Shown here: in pieces, positions 9,776 to 17,766 of the stretch
Numbering within the stretch: position 1 is the first letter of the stretch
How the letters are laid out: the number at the start of each line of letters is the position of its first letter
Origin: Candidatus Methylomirabilota bacterium
GTDB taxonomy: Bacteria; Methylomirabilota; Methylomirabilia; Rokubacteriales; CSP1-6
Assembly (NCBI GenBank): GCA_036001065.1
Contig: DASYUQ010000098.1
Location: 1 to 60,999 of the forward strand
DNA: 60,999 bases
Direction of reading: 5' to 3'
The notes under the pieces: generated by a model
Databases searched by the model: none
Told to the model about the DNA's origin: nothing
Seen by the model: the letters and a program-made list of their open reading frames with translations, nothing else
Position numbers and translations under genes: made by a program

Positions 9776-9804
9776 TTGACAGGTGGTTTCAATAGTTCTT
9801 AAGG
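9776..9804 (+). promoter_or_regulatory. Possible promoter with consensus -35 upstream of the AbiEi-like gene
   Basis: A perfect TTGACA (9776-9781) sits in an unusually AT-rich stretch 66 bases before the start at 9842. The hexamer at 17-base spacing is TTAAGG, a poor -10. The rest of the 172-base gap after encapsulin holds a weak hairpin (CGACGG/CCGTCG, about 9675-9691) and nothing else I recognise. Confidence 0.35.
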
Positions 9805-9841
9805 TTTCAGCAGGCGCTGAAAGGCATGGAGCAAGCGAAAG

Positions 9842-10891
9842 ATGCTCAAATCCGCAGAGATCCGGCGGCAGGCGGCCCAGCGGCTGCGGGATCTGTTCCC
9901 CCAGGCCAAGGGGTGGGAGGAAAGCGCCGACGTGGCGATCGGAGGCCAGAGTGCGGATTTGATGGTCAAATTCCGTCTGGGCGATCAGGAGCGCGTGCTC
10001 GTGCTTGAGGTCTGCTCCCTCGGGCAGCCGCGGCAGATCCGGGCCGCCGTGACGCGCCTCACCGAGATCCGACGCGAGATGCCCACGGCCTACCCGCTGG
10101 CGACGGCCGTCTACATTGGTCCCCAGAGCGCCCGGATCCTCAAGAGCAACGGCCTCGGCTATCTGGACCTGTCCGGCAACTGCTACCTCGCGCTCGAGAA
10201 CGTCCTCATCGAGAAGGAGGGCAAGCGCAACGTGCGGCCCTCCACGCGTCCTCTGCGCTCGCTCTTCGCCCCGCGAGCGACCCGCGTGGTGCGCGCGCTC
10301 CTCGCCGAGCCCGGGCGGGTCTGGCGGCTCGAGGAGCTGTCCCGCGCGGCCGAGGTGAGCCTGGGCCACGCGCACAACGTCGTGAAGCGACTCGAGGAGC
10401 TGGCGTGGGTGGAGCGCGACGACCGCCAGCGGATCCGGCTCACCAAGCCCGCCGACCTGCTGGAGAACTGGGGCGAATCCTACACCTATCGCGACAACGA
10501 GATCCTCTCGTACCTCCTCCCCGAGCGCGTGACGCGCAAGTTCATGAGCGACCTGGCCCGGGCCGCGGAAACGGCGGGCCGGCGCTACGCCCTTACCCTG
10601 AACGCCGGCCTCTCGCTGGTCGCGCCCTACATGCGGATCCCGGCCGTGCACTGCTATCTCGAAGGCGACCCGGCCCCGGTCATCGCCGCGCTGGGGCTCC
10701 AGCCCACGACGGAGACCGAGGCCACGCTGCATCTCCTCGCGCCCTACGATCCGGGCGTCTTCTACGGCGCGCTCGAAAAGGGTGGCTTGAAGGTCGTGTG
10801 CCTACCCCAGCTCTACGTCGATCTCCTGCGCTACGAGCGCAAGGGGGCCGAGCAGGCCGAACATCTACGCCGCGAGGCGATGGGCTACTGA
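9842..10891 (+). CDS. AbiEi-like antitoxin/transcriptional regulator family protein
   Basis: 349 residues, resembling proteins annotated as type IV toxin-antitoxin AbiEi-family antitoxins. The N-terminal ~120 residues look like a restriction-endonuclease-type fold (GGQSADLMVKF, RVLVLEVCS), but the expected E-x-K is EVC, so nuclease activity is unlikely. A segment NGLGYLDLSGNCYL follows. Residues ~140-210 look like a winged helix (LLAEPGRVWRLEELSRAAEV..AHNVVKRLEELAWVERD), and the C-terminal part (GLSLVAPYMRIPAVHCYLE) resembles that of AbiEi-type regulators. No AbiEii nucleotidyltransferase is adjacent, so this is an orphan and more likely a regulator. Two lysine-only micro-ORFs follow directly. 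Confidence 0.6.
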   Translation: MLKSAEIRRQAAQRLRDLFPQAKGWEESADVAIGGQSADLMVKFRLGDQERVLVLEVCSLGQPRQIRAAVTRLTEIRREMPTAYPLATAVYIGPQSARILKSNGLGYLDLSGNCYLALENVLIEKEGKRNVRPSTRPLRSLFAPRATRVVRALLAEPGRVWRLEELSRAAEVSLGHAHNVVKRLEELAWVERDDRQRIRLTKPADLLENWGESYTYRDNEILSYLLPERVTRKFMSDLARAAETAGRRYALTLNAGLSLVAPYMRIPAVHCYLEGDPAPVIAALGLQPTTETEATLHLLAPYDPGVFYGALEKGGLKVVCLPQLYVDLLRYERKGAEQAEHLRREAMGY

Positions 10892-10919
10892 GGAGCCCTG
10901 AAGGGAGGTGAGCTCATCC

Positions 10920-10955
10920 ATGAAGAAAAAGGCGACGAAGAAAAAGAAGAAGTAG
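10920..10955 (+). CDS. Lysine-only micro-ORF 1 (11 residues)
   Basis: ATG to TAG encodes MKKKATKKKKK, 8 of 11 residues being lysine. It is preceded by a near-perfect ribosome binding site, GGGAGGTGAG, with 7 bases to the ATG. The gene starts 28 bases after the AbiEi-like gene ends. A second micro-ORF with the same composition and the same GGAGGTGAG-N7-ATG arrangement lies 48 bases on. The function is unknown; a nucleic-acid-binding or charge-neutralising peptide or a regulatory leader are possibilities. The paired layout argues against chance. Confidence 0.5.
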   Translation: MKKKATKKKKK

Positions 10956-11003
10956 CGCCGCGTCAGCAGTGGACGCGTCCCTAGAGAGGAGGTGAGACGG
11001 TAG

Positions 11004-11042
11004 ATGGCCAAGAAGAAGAAGTCGGCCAAGAAGAAGAAGTAG
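11004..11042 (+). CDS. Lysine-only micro-ORF 2 (12 residues)
   Basis: ATG to TAG encodes MAKKKKSAKKKK, with 8 lysines in 12 residues. GAGGAGGTGAG lies upstream with a 7-base spacer, identical in layout to micro-ORF 1. The stop is followed by the convergent rpmB gene ending at 11130. AAG codons predominate, as expected at this GC content. Confidence 0.5.
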   Translation: MAKKKKSAKKKK

Positions 11043-11129
11043 CACCCGCTTCACGGGTGGGGGGTGGCGGCCTCCCACCTTGCAACCAGCCGGGAGGGGG
11101 CGATGCCCCCTCCCGTTGTGCTCATGTGC

Positions 11130-11321
11130 TTAAATGACCTTCGTGACCTTGCCCGCCTTGAGGCAGCGGGTGCAGACCCGGACGCGCTGCGCCCTGCCCG
11201 CGACGAGGGCTCGCATCGCGACGAGATTCGGCAGCCAGCGCCGCTTGGTGAGCTTGTGCGCGTGACTGATCTTGTGACCGACCGAGGGCCCTTTCCCGCA
11301 GATGTCGCAACGCCGAGCCAT
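11130..11321 (-). CDS. rpmB: 50S ribosomal protein bL28
   Basis: 63-residue ribosomal protein of the large subunit. It begins [21 protein letters not shown] and continues [14 protein letters not shown], the standard bL28 pattern. Two CxxC pairs (CDIC, CTRC) indicate the zinc-binding form. It stands alone on the minus strand, divergent from recG. AAGGAG precedes the ATG. Without rpmG beside it, the gene is monocistronic. Confidence 0.95.
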   Translation of the reverse strand: MARRCDICGKGPSVGHKISHAHKLTKRRWLPNLVAMRALVAGRAQRVRVCTRCLKAGKVTKVI

Positions 11322-11366
11322 GCCTGCTCCTTCGGGTCTGAATGGGGTCGTCCGGGACGGACACTC

Positions 11367-11375
11367 CTTATAGCA
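11367..11375 (-). promoter_or_regulatory. Extended -10 promoter element of rpmB
   Basis: On the minus strand the sequence reads TGCTATAAG: TG, one base, then TATAAG (5 of 6 to TATAAT). It lies 46 bases before the rpmB start. No clear -35 is present, which an extended -10 can tolerate. Confidence 0.5.
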
Positions 11376-11386
11376 CAGCGGGGCGC

Positions 11387-13477
11387 ATGAGGCAAAAAGG
11401 GGGCGCCCCGGGCCTCGCCACGCCGCTGCAGTACCTGAAGGGGGTCGGGCCCCAGCGCGCCGCCTTGCTCGCCAAGAAGGGGCTCACCACCATCGAGGAC
11501 GCGCTCTTCTTCGTGCCCCTGCGTCACGAGGATCGGACGCGGCTGACACCCTTCCAGAGGCTGCAGCCGGGCCAGACGCATACCTGCTCGGGCGTCATCG
11601 TCGGCCTGAGCCCGCCCCCGCCCGGGCGCTCGCGCGTCCCCTTCTCCGCGATGCTCCGCGACGAGAGCGGCTACGCCACCGCGAGCTGGTTCGGCGCGCG
11701 CTACCTCTCGCGCGTGCTCGAGCGGGGCCAGCGTCTCGTGCTCCACGGCAAGGTGGCGCGCTTCAAGGGAGCCATCGTGCTGCAGCACCCGGACTTCGAG
11801 ATCGTGGAGTCGGACGGGGACGACCGGCTCCACACTGGCCGCCTCGTCCCCGTCTACTCAACGACGGAAGGGCTCACGCAGCGCCCGCTGCGCCGGCTGA
11901 TGTGGAACATCGTCGAGGGCTTCGTCGGGGACGTGCCCGAGATCCTCCCCGAGGCGGTGCGACGGCGGCGCGGCCTCGTCCCGCTCGCCACCGCGCTCCG
12001 GGACGCGCACTTCCCGGCGACGGAGGCGGCGCAGGCGGCCGCCCGGCGCCGCCTGGCCTTCGACGAATTCCTCTTCCTCCAGCTCGGGCTCGCGATCCTG
12101 AGATCGCGGACGACGCGCGCCCAGGGCATCGCCCTGAACCCCCGCGGCCAGGTGGTGGCGGGGCTGCGGGCGGCGCTGCCCTACACGCTCACGGGGGCCC
12201 AGGAGCGCGTGTGGGACGAGATCCGGAAGGACATGGCCGCGCCCTTCCCGATGCACCGCCTGCTCCAGGGCGACGTCGGCTCCGGCAAGACGATCATCGC
12301 CGCCCACGCGGTGCTCACCGCCGTGGAGGCGGGCTACCAGGCGGCGGTGATGGCGCCCACGGAAATCCTGGCCGAGCAGCACTTCATGACCTTCCGGCAG
12401 CTCCTGGAGCCGCTCGAGGTCTCGGTGACGCTGCTCACCTCGGCGCTCACGTCCCGCGAGCGCGCGCGCCGGCGCACGGCGGTGGCCGCCGGGGAGATCG
12501 CGTGCGTGGTGGGCACGCACGCCCTCGTGCAGGCGGGCGTGGAGTTCCGGCGGCTGGGCCTGGCGGTGGTGGACGAGCAGCACCGGTTCGGGGTGGCCCA
12601 GCGCGCGCGCCTCAAGGCCAAGGGCGAGCACCCCGACATGCTGGTGATGACGGCCACGCCCATTCCCCGCACCCTGGCCTTGACCCTCTATGGCGATCTG
12701 GACGTGAGCGTGCTCGACGAGCTGCCGCCGGGCCGGCGTCCGGTCAAGACCGTGGCCCGCACCGAGACCAAGCGCCCGGAGATCTACGCGTTCCTGCGCG
12801 AGCAGGTGCGCGAGGGGCGACAGGTCTACGTGGTGTATCCCCTCGTGGAGGAGTCGGAGGCCGTCGACCTCAAGGCCGCCACCGACATGGCCCGCCACCT
12901 GGCCCGGGACGTCTTTCCCGATCTCACCGTGGGGCTCCTGCACGGGCGGCTCGGGTTCGACGAGAAGGACGCGATCATGCGGCGCTTCAAGGCCCGCGAG
13001 ATCCAGATCCTGGTCTCGACCACCGTCATCGAGGTGGGCATCGACGTGCCCAACGCCTCCGTGATTCTCGTGGAGCACGCCGAACGCTTCGGCCTCTCCC
13101 AGCTCCACCAGCTGCGCGGGCGCGTCGGCCGCGGGCCGTGGAAGTCGTACTGCATCCTGCTCCACGCCGGCCATCTCACCGAGGAGGCGCGGCGGCGCAT
13201 CGAGGCGCTGGTCGAGACGAACGACGGCTTTCGCATCGCCGACGTGGACCTCGAGCTGCGCGGGCCTGGCGAGTTCTTCGGCACGCGGCAGTCGGGGCTG
13301 CCGGCGTTCCGCGTCGCCGATCTGCTGCGCGACGCGCCCCTCCTGGAGGAGGCGCGGAGCGAGGCCCAGGCCATCATCGCCGCCGATTCCGAGCTGCGCG
13401 ATCCGGCCCACCGGCCGCTGCGCGAGGGCTTGCTGGCGCGCTGGCGCGGCAAGCTCGGCCTGGCCTCGGTGGGCTGA
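11387..13477 (+). CDS. recG: ATP-dependent DNA helicase RecG
   Basis: RecG remodels stalled replication forks and branch-migrates Holliday junctions. The 696-residue product has the N-terminal wedge/OB domain ([16 protein letters not shown], then [12 protein letters not shown]), helicase motif I GDVGSGKT, motif II DEQHRFG, motif [14 protein letters not shown], and the C-terminal helicase half with [14 protein letters not shown] and HQLRGRVGR, ending in the [19 protein letters not shown] segment. An in-frame start at 11342 is possible, but the ATG at 11387 matches the family N-terminus better and avoids overlap with the rpmB promoter. Confidence 0.95.
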   Translation: MRQKGGAPGLATPLQYLKGVGPQRAALLAKKGLTTIEDALFFVPLRHEDRTRLTPFQRLQPGQTHTCSGVIVGLSPPPPGRSRVPFSAMLRDESGYATASWFGARYLSRVLERGQRLVLHGKVARFKGAIVLQHPDFEIVESDGDDRLHTGRLVPVYSTTEGLTQRPLRRLMWNIVEGFVGDVPEILPEAVRRRRGLVPLATALRDAHFPATEAAQAAARRRLAFDEFLFLQLGLAILRSRTTRAQGIALNPRGQVVAGLRAALPYTLTGAQERVWDEIRKDMAAPFPMHRLLQGDVGSGKTIIAAHAVLTAVEAGYQAAVMAPTEILAEQHFMTFRQLLEPLEVSVTLLTSALTSRERARRRTAVAAGEIACVVGTHALVQAGVEFRRLGLAVVDEQHRFGVAQRARLKAKGEHPDMLVMTATPIPRTLALTLYGDLDVSVLDELPPGRRPVKTVARTETKRPEIYAFLREQVREGRQVYVVYPLVEESEAVDLKAATDMARHLARDVFPDLTVGLLHGRLGFDEKDAIMRRFKAREIQILVSTTVIEVGIDVPNASVILVEHAERFGLSQLHQLRGRVGRGPWKSYCILLHAGHLTEEARRRIEALVETNDGFRIADVDLELRGPGEFFGTRQSGLPAFRVADLLRDAPLLEEARSEAQAIIAADSELRDPAHRPLREGLLARWRGKLGLASVG

Positions 13478-13494
13478 CGTGCGCGTCTCGTCCT

Positions 13495-13675
13495 GGGCGC
13501 GACAGGGGGTCCTGTCGGGTTCGCGCCCCCCATGCGTCCGCGCCGTCGGCGGCTGGCGTTGCGGGCGTGGCGAATCGACCCGCCGTGTCCGGCTTGATTT
13601 CATCTACGCCCGGGCGCGCGGGGCCACGGCGCGGGTCGCATGGGAAGCACTCACCCGCCACCCCCTGTCGCGCCC
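13495..13675. repeat. Large inverted-repeat element B
   Basis: A perfect 16-bp inverted repeat (GGGCGCGACAGGGGGT at 13495-13510, complement at 13660-13675) encloses 149 bases in the recG-rsmD gap. It resembles elements A (1516-1646) and C (34255-34392) in design: long GC-rich arms, 87-149 base interior, intergenic. Arm sequences differ between them and no flanking duplication is visible here. Confidence 0.55.
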
Positions 13676-13732
13676 GATCGAGCAGCGCAGGTCAGCCGAC
13701 CGCCGGGCGGGCGGGCTGCCGGCACCGGCGCG

Positions 13733-14287
13733 ATGAGGATCCTCGCCGGAGCGCTCAAGGGCCGGCGGCTCGTCACGCCGCGCGGTCCGTTAACGCGCCC
13801 GACCACCGACCAGGTCCGGCTCGCCCTCCTGGATGCGCTGGCCCCCTGGCTCGAGGGCGCCCGCGTGCTCGACCTCTTCGCGGGGGCGGGCGGCGTGGGC
13901 CTGGAGGCGCTCTCGCGGGGCGCGGCCCACGCCACGTTCGTGGAGCGCGACGCTCGGGCGGTGGCGGCGCTCCGCCGGAACATCGCGGCGCTCGCGCTGG
14001 AGGGCTGCGGGCGCGTGCTCCGGGAGGACGCCCTTCGCGCCCTCGAGCGGCTGGCCGGCGAGGGAGAGCGGTTCCAGATCGCCTTCCTCGACCCTCCCTA
14101 CGAGACCGACCTGACGGCCGCCGCGCTGGCGGCGCTGGGCGTCGGCCAGGTGACGGGGCCGGCCGCCGTCGTCGTGGCCCAGCATCGAACCAAGCAGCCG
14201 CCGGCCCCGGAGATCGGCGTCCTCCGCGCGTATCGGACGCGGCGATTCGGGGAGACAACCTTGACTTTCTTTCGAGCCGGAGGGTAG
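13733..14287 (+). CDS. rsmD: 16S rRNA (guanine(966)-N(2))-methyltransferase
   Basis: RsmD methylates G966 of 16S rRNA in the assembled small subunit. The 184-residue product starts MRILAGALKGRRLVTPRG, has RPTTDQVRLALLDAL, the AdoMet loop DLFAGAGGVGLEALSRGA and the catalytic DPPY. The frame is open to 13640, but the ATG at 13733 is the family start. coaD follows after 36 bases, a conserved neighbour pair. Confidence 0.93.
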   Translation: MRILAGALKGRRLVTPRGPLTRPTTDQVRLALLDALAPWLEGARVLDLFAGAGGVGLEALSRGAAHATFVERDARAVAALRRNIAALALEGCGRVLREDALRALERLAGEGERFQIAFLDPPYETDLTAAALAALGVGQVTGPAAVVVAQHRTKQPPAPEIGVLRAYRTRRFGETTLTFFRAGG

Positions 14288-14290
14288 CTT
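14261..14290 (+). promoter_or_regulatory. Possible coaD promoter inside the rsmD 3' end
   Basis: TTGACT (14261-14266) is followed at 18-base spacing by TAGCTT (14285-14290), itself in an AT-richer run. This lies 34 bases before the coaD start. The -10 is poor. Confidence 0.3.
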
Positions 14291-14323
14291 TAAGATCTTC
14301 GCAGGCGAGCCTGGTGGAGCGAG

Positions 14324-14827
14324 GTGAAGGTGGCCAAACGCGTGGTCTATCCCGGTATGTTCGATCCGGTGCACAACGGCCACATCGACGTCATCCAGCG
14401 CAGCCTGCGCATCTTCGACGAGCTGATCGTCGCCGTCGTCGCCAACCCGTCGAAGCAGCCCCTCTTCTCGGTGCACGAGCGGCTGGAGATGATCGACGAG
14501 GCGACATCGGATCTGAAGAACAACTTCCGCATCGTGGCCTTCGACGGCCTACTCATCGACCTGGTCGCCCGCGAGCGCGCGGACTGCATCGTGCGCGGCA
14601 TCCGCGCCGTCTCGGACTTCGAGTACGAATTCCAGATGGCCCTCATGAACCGCAAGCTGTCGAGCACCGTCGAGACCGTGTTCCTCATGCCCCACGAGAA
14701 GTACACCTACATCTCCTCGCGGCTCATCAAGGAGGTCGCCGGCTACGGCGCGTCGGTGGCCGGGCTGGTCCCGCCGGTCGTGGAGAAGCGCCTGGCGGAG
14801 AAGTTCCCGCCGAAGTCGCCGGCCTGA
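14324..14827 (+). CDS. coaD: Phosphopantetheine adenylyltransferase
   Basis: CoaD adenylates 4'-phosphopantetheine to dephospho-CoA, the penultimate step of coenzyme A synthesis. The 167-residue product begins VVYPGMFDPVHNGHIDVI, with the nucleotidyltransferase HxGH as HNGH, and has RGIRAVSDFEYEFQMALMNR and the ISSRLIKEVAGYGA segment. Start options are GTG 14324 or GTG 14330; both have GGAG/GAGG upstream. It sits between rsmD and an aminotransferase gene. Confidence 0.95.
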   Translation: MKVAKRVVYPGMFDPVHNGHIDVIQRSLRIFDELIVAVVANPSKQPLFSVHERLEMIDEATSDLKNNFRIVAFDGLLIDLVARERADCIVRGIRAVSDFEYEFQMALMNRKLSSTVETVFLMPHEKYTYISSRLIKEVAGYGASVAGLVPPVVEKRLAEKFPPKSPA

Positions 14828-14849
14828 GTCGGCGGAGGAGCTCGGACCC

Positions 14850-16043
14850 GTGCTAGCGGACCGCATGAAGAACCTTGCCCCGTCGTCGACCCTGGCCGTG
14901 CAGGCCAAGGCCAAGGAGCTGCGGGCGCGCGGCGTGAACGTAATCTCCTTCGGCGCCGGCGAGCCCGACTTCGATACCCCCGAGCGCATCAAGCAGGCCG
15001 CGATTCAGGCGATAGAGCGGGGCCACACCAAGTACACGGAGGTCGGCGGCATCCCCGAGCTGAGGGCGGCGGTGTGCACCAAGTTCAAACGCGACAACGG
15101 CCTCGACTACGAGCCCGCCGACGTCCTGGTCTCCGTCGGCGCCAAGCACACGCTCTTCAACATGGCGGTGGCCCTTCTGAACCCGGGCGACGAGGTGCTG
15201 ATCCCGAGCCCGTTCTGGGTGTCGTATCCCGAGCAGGTGCAGCTCGTCGGGAGCGTGCCGGTGGCGGTGCCCACGGAGGAGCGGACGGGCTTCGATCTGG
15301 ATCCCGAGCGGTTGCGGGCGGCGGTGACGCCGCGGACCAAGGTCGTCATCCTGAACAGCCCCAACAATCCGACCGGCGCGGTCTTCTCGGCGCGGGCGCT
15401 CGAAGCCGTCGCCCGGCTGGCCCTCGAGCGGAGGCTCTGGGTGGTCTCGGACGAGTGCTACGAGGCGCTCACTTTCGAGGGCCATCACGTGTCGATCGCC
15501 CAGCTCGACCGCGACGTCAAGGCGCGAACCCTGGTGGTCAACACGTGCTCCAAGGCGTACGCGATGACCGGCTGGCGCATCGGCTACGCCGCCGGACCCC
15601 GCGAGCTGATCCGGGCGATGACGGACGTCCAGAGCCAGGTGACCTCCAACCCGTCGTCGGTCGCCCAGTGGGCGGCTGTGGAGGCGTTGGCCGGACCTCA
15701 GGATGAGATCGCCAAGATGACGGCGGAGTTCGATCGCCGGCGGCGGATCATCGTCGACGGCCTCCGGGCCCTGCCGGGCGTCGGCTGCGCCACGCCCCAG
15801 GGCGCGTTCTACGCCTTTGCCAACGTGTCGGGACTGTTCGGCCGGCGCCTGCCGGGCAGCGGCAAGGCGCTGGCGGGCTCGGTGGACGTGACCGAGTTCC
15901 TCCTCGAGCACGCCCAGGTGGCCGTCGTCCCCGGCGTGGATTTCGGCTCGGACGCTCACGTCCGCCTGTCGTACGCGACGAGCGCCGAGCTGATCCGTGA
16001 GGGCCTCGCGCGCATGCACGACGCCATCAGCAAGCTCGGGTGA
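14850..16043 (+). CDS. Class I PLP-dependent aminotransferase (aspartate aminotransferase type)
   Basis: Fold-type I aminotransferase that probably interconverts aspartate and oxaloacetate with glutamate/2-oxoglutarate. The 397-residue product matches the I-gamma aspartate aminotransferase pattern: FGAGEPDFDTPERIKQAA, HTKYTEVGGIPELR, NSPNNPTGAVF and the PLP lysine in NTCSKAYAMTGWRIGYAAG. The start is a GTG. Prephenate aminotransferase activity is known in this subgroup and cannot be excluded. The next gene begins 16 bases downstream. Confidence 0.88.
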   Translation: MLADRMKNLAPSSTLAVQAKAKELRARGVNVISFGAGEPDFDTPERIKQAAIQAIERGHTKYTEVGGIPELRAAVCTKFKRDNGLDYEPADVLVSVGAKHTLFNMAVALLNPGDEVLIPSPFWVSYPEQVQLVGSVPVAVPTEERTGFDLDPERLRAAVTPRTKVVILNSPNNPTGAVFSARALEAVARLALERRLWVVSDECYEALTFEGHHVSIAQLDRDVKARTLVVNTCSKAYAMTGWRIGYAAGPRELIRAMTDVQSQVTSNPSSVAQWAAVEALAGPQDEIAKMTAEFDRRRRIIVDGLRALPGVGCATPQGAFYAFANVSGLFGRRLPGSGKALAGSVDVTEFLLEHAQVAVVPGVDFGSDAHVRLSYATSAELIREGLARMHDAISKLG

Positions 16044-16059
16044 GACCGGGCGCCTCACG

Positions 16060-16917
16060 GTGACTGCGTCCCAGCTCGCGGTGGCCGTCGAGCATGCGCT
16101 GGGCGCGCGCGTGACCATGGTCATCGGCGAGAGCGACGCGGGGAAGACCACGCTGGTGACCGCGCTGGCCGGGGCGCTGGCCGCCCGCGGGCTCGCGGTG
16201 GGGGTCGTGGACGCCGACCTCGGACAGTCGGAGATCGGGCCACCCACCACGATCGGCCTCGGGCGCGTGCGGGGGCCGCTGGCACGGCTCGCCGACGCTG
16301 AGGTGGTGGCGCTGCAGTTCGTCGGGGCCACGTCGCCGGCGGGAAATCTGCCGGCCACCCTGGCCGGGATCCGGAAGATGCTCGAGCGTGCCCGCGCGGC
16401 GGGCCTGGACCGCGTTCTGATCGATACGACCGGGCTCGTCGCCGGCGAGCTCGGGCGTGTCCTGAAGCAGGCCAAGATCGAGCTCGCCGACCCCGATCTG
16501 GTAGTGTGTCTGGAGCGGGCGGGGGAGTGCGAGCACATCGTGCGACCTTACCCACCATTGGCGCGCCCGGCCGTGCTCCGCCTCCCGGTCCCGGGCGCGG
16601 CGCGCAGCCGCGGGCCGGAGGAGCGCCGCCGCTACCGGCAGGGACGGCTCCAGGCGTATTTTGCGTCGGCGCGCCCGGTGACGCTCGACCTCGAGCGGAT
16701 CGTTCTCCGTGGTTCCGGGGGCGAGGAGGTGGCGAACGCGGAGGCTACCGGCTTCGACTCGGTCCTGGCCGGGCTCGAGGATCGGGCGCGCGAAACGCTC
16801 GGCTTGGCCGTGGTGCGCCGGATCGACGCCGAGAAGGGCACCCTGCACGTCGACACGCCCGTGCCCGAGGAGCGGATCGCGGTGGTGAGGATCGGACGGG
16901 AGACGTATCCGGAGTGA
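16060..16917 (+). CDS. Clp1/Grc3-like polynucleotide 5'-kinase family protein
   Basis: 285-residue P-loop protein resembling the Clp1/Nol9/Grc3 group, which phosphorylates 5'-hydroxyl ends of RNA or DNA. Walker A is GESDAGKTT. It is followed by the group's lid region VVDADLGQSEIGPPTTIGLG, and by LIDTTGLVAGELGRVLKQAKIELADPDLVV, a Walker-B-like segment with the conserved GxxG..L..K layout. The C-terminal ~90 residues form a separate domain containing RRIDAEKGTLHVDTPV. The frame is open to 15997, but the GTG at 16060 avoids overlapping the aminotransferase. Clp1-type kinases are best known from eukaryotes and archaea, with scattered bacterial members. A role in RNA repair is inference. Confidence 0.7.
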   Translation: MTASQLAVAVEHALGARVTMVIGESDAGKTTLVTALAGALAARGLAVGVVDADLGQSEIGPPTTIGLGRVRGPLARLADAEVVALQFVGATSPAGNLPATLAGIRKMLERARAAGLDRVLIDTTGLVAGELGRVLKQAKIELADPDLVVCLERAGECEHIVRPYPPLARPAVLRLPVPGAARSRGPEERRRYRQGRLQAYFASARPVTLDLERIVLRGSGGEEVANAEATGFDSVLAGLEDRARETLGLAVVRRIDAEKGTLHVDTPVPEERIAVVRIGRETYPE

Positions 16918-16924
16918 ACGGCGA

Positions 16925-16953
16925 GCGGGCCGGCACCGCAGGTGCCGGCCCGC
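16925..16953. terminator. Strong hairpin between convergent genes
   Basis: A perfect 13-bp stem (GCGGGCCGGCACC with its complement) closes a 3-base loop between the Clp1-like gene and the convergent lipoprotein gene. There is no T-tract. It probably serves as a bidirectional terminator or transcript-end stabiliser. Confidence 0.6.
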
Positions 16954-16962
16954 CGGGATTGT

Positions 16963-17178
16963 CTACTTGGTGCCCCCGCCGCTCGGTGACTGGGAGGGCG
17001 GGCTCGACGGCGTGCTCGGGGTCGGCGACTGCGGGGGCGGGGGCGCCGTCTGAGGTGACGCCGAGGGCGTCCGCTCGCCGGGCCCTTCGCCCACCCGATC
17101 ACTCCTCGATTCAGTGCATCCCGCGAGGAGTGAGGCTCCCAGCGTGAGCGCACAGAGGCCTGTGAGCAATCTTTTCAT
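16963..17178 (-). CDS. Small proline/serine-rich lipoprotein
   Basis: 71-residue predicted lipoprotein. It has a basic N-terminus (MKRLLTG), a hydrophobic stretch and a lipobox LLAGC at residues ~16-20. The mature part is nearly all Pro, Ser, Thr, Gln and Gly, i.e. disordered. The ATG at 17178 is preceded by AGAGGAGG, which favours it over the upstream in-frame start at 17241. The function is unknown. Confidence 0.75.
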   Translation of the reverse strand: MKRLLTGLCALTLGASLLAGCTESRSDRVGEGPGERTPSASPQTAPPPPQSPTPSTPSSPPSQSPSGGGTK

Positions 17179-17322
17179 CGCGGTCCTCCTCTTTTTGGTC
17201 GTGAATGGACCCAGGGAGGCTGCGTGCAATGGGAATGCCACGGACGCCGGCTTGACAGGGTGGGCAGCATCTCTAACACTAGAGCGCCCTCACCACAGTG
17301 ACGCGTTCAAGGAGAGTCGCGG

Positions 17323-17766
17323 ATGAAAATCGAAGGCGCACAGGACATCCCGGCGCCCCGGCAGAAGGTCTGGGACGCCTTCCTCGACCCCGAGCAGCTG
17401 CGTCAGGCGATTCCGGGGTGCGAGAAGCTGGAGGCCTTGGGCAACGACGAGTTCCGGGCGGTCATGAAAGTCGGTGTCGCGGCTGTGAAGGGGACGTTCG
17501 AAGGCAAGGTGAAGCTCAGCGAGAAGGACCCGCCGACCTCGTACCGGATGGCGGTCGAGGGCAGTGGCGGCCCTGGCTTCGTGCGCGGCGAGACGGTGAT
17601 CACCCTCAGCGACATCGATGGCGGCACGCGGGTCGCCTACGTCGCCGAGGTGCACGTGGGCGGCCTCATCGCCGGGGTCGGCCAGCGGATGCTGGGCGGC
17701 GTGTCGAAGATGATGGCCGACCAGTTCTTCAACCGCATGAGCCAGCTGCTGCAGGCCGGATCATGA
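17323..17766 (+). CDS. coxG: CoxG-like SRPBCC family protein
   Basis: 147-residue START/SRPBCC-fold protein of the carbon monoxide dehydrogenase subunit G family. It begins MKIEGAQDIPAPRQKVWDAF, with LRQAIPGCEKLE, and has the C-terminal GVGQRMLGGVSKMMADQFF characteristic of CoxG. CoxG helps recruit or mature the Mo-hydroxylase at the membrane in CO oxidisers; many paralogues accompany other molybdenum hydroxylases. No coxMSL genes lie adjacent. A Mo-hydroxylase (hcrCAB) lies 14 kb downstream, but a link is inference. It overlaps the next gene by 4 bases. Confidence 0.88.
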   Translation: MKIEGAQDIPAPRQKVWDAFLDPEQLRQAIPGCEKLEALGNDEFRAVMKVGVAAVKGTFEGKVKLSEKDPPTSYRMAVEGSGGPGFVRGETVITLSDIDGGTRVAYVAEVHVGGLIAGVGQRMLGGVSKMMADQFFNRMSQLLQAGS

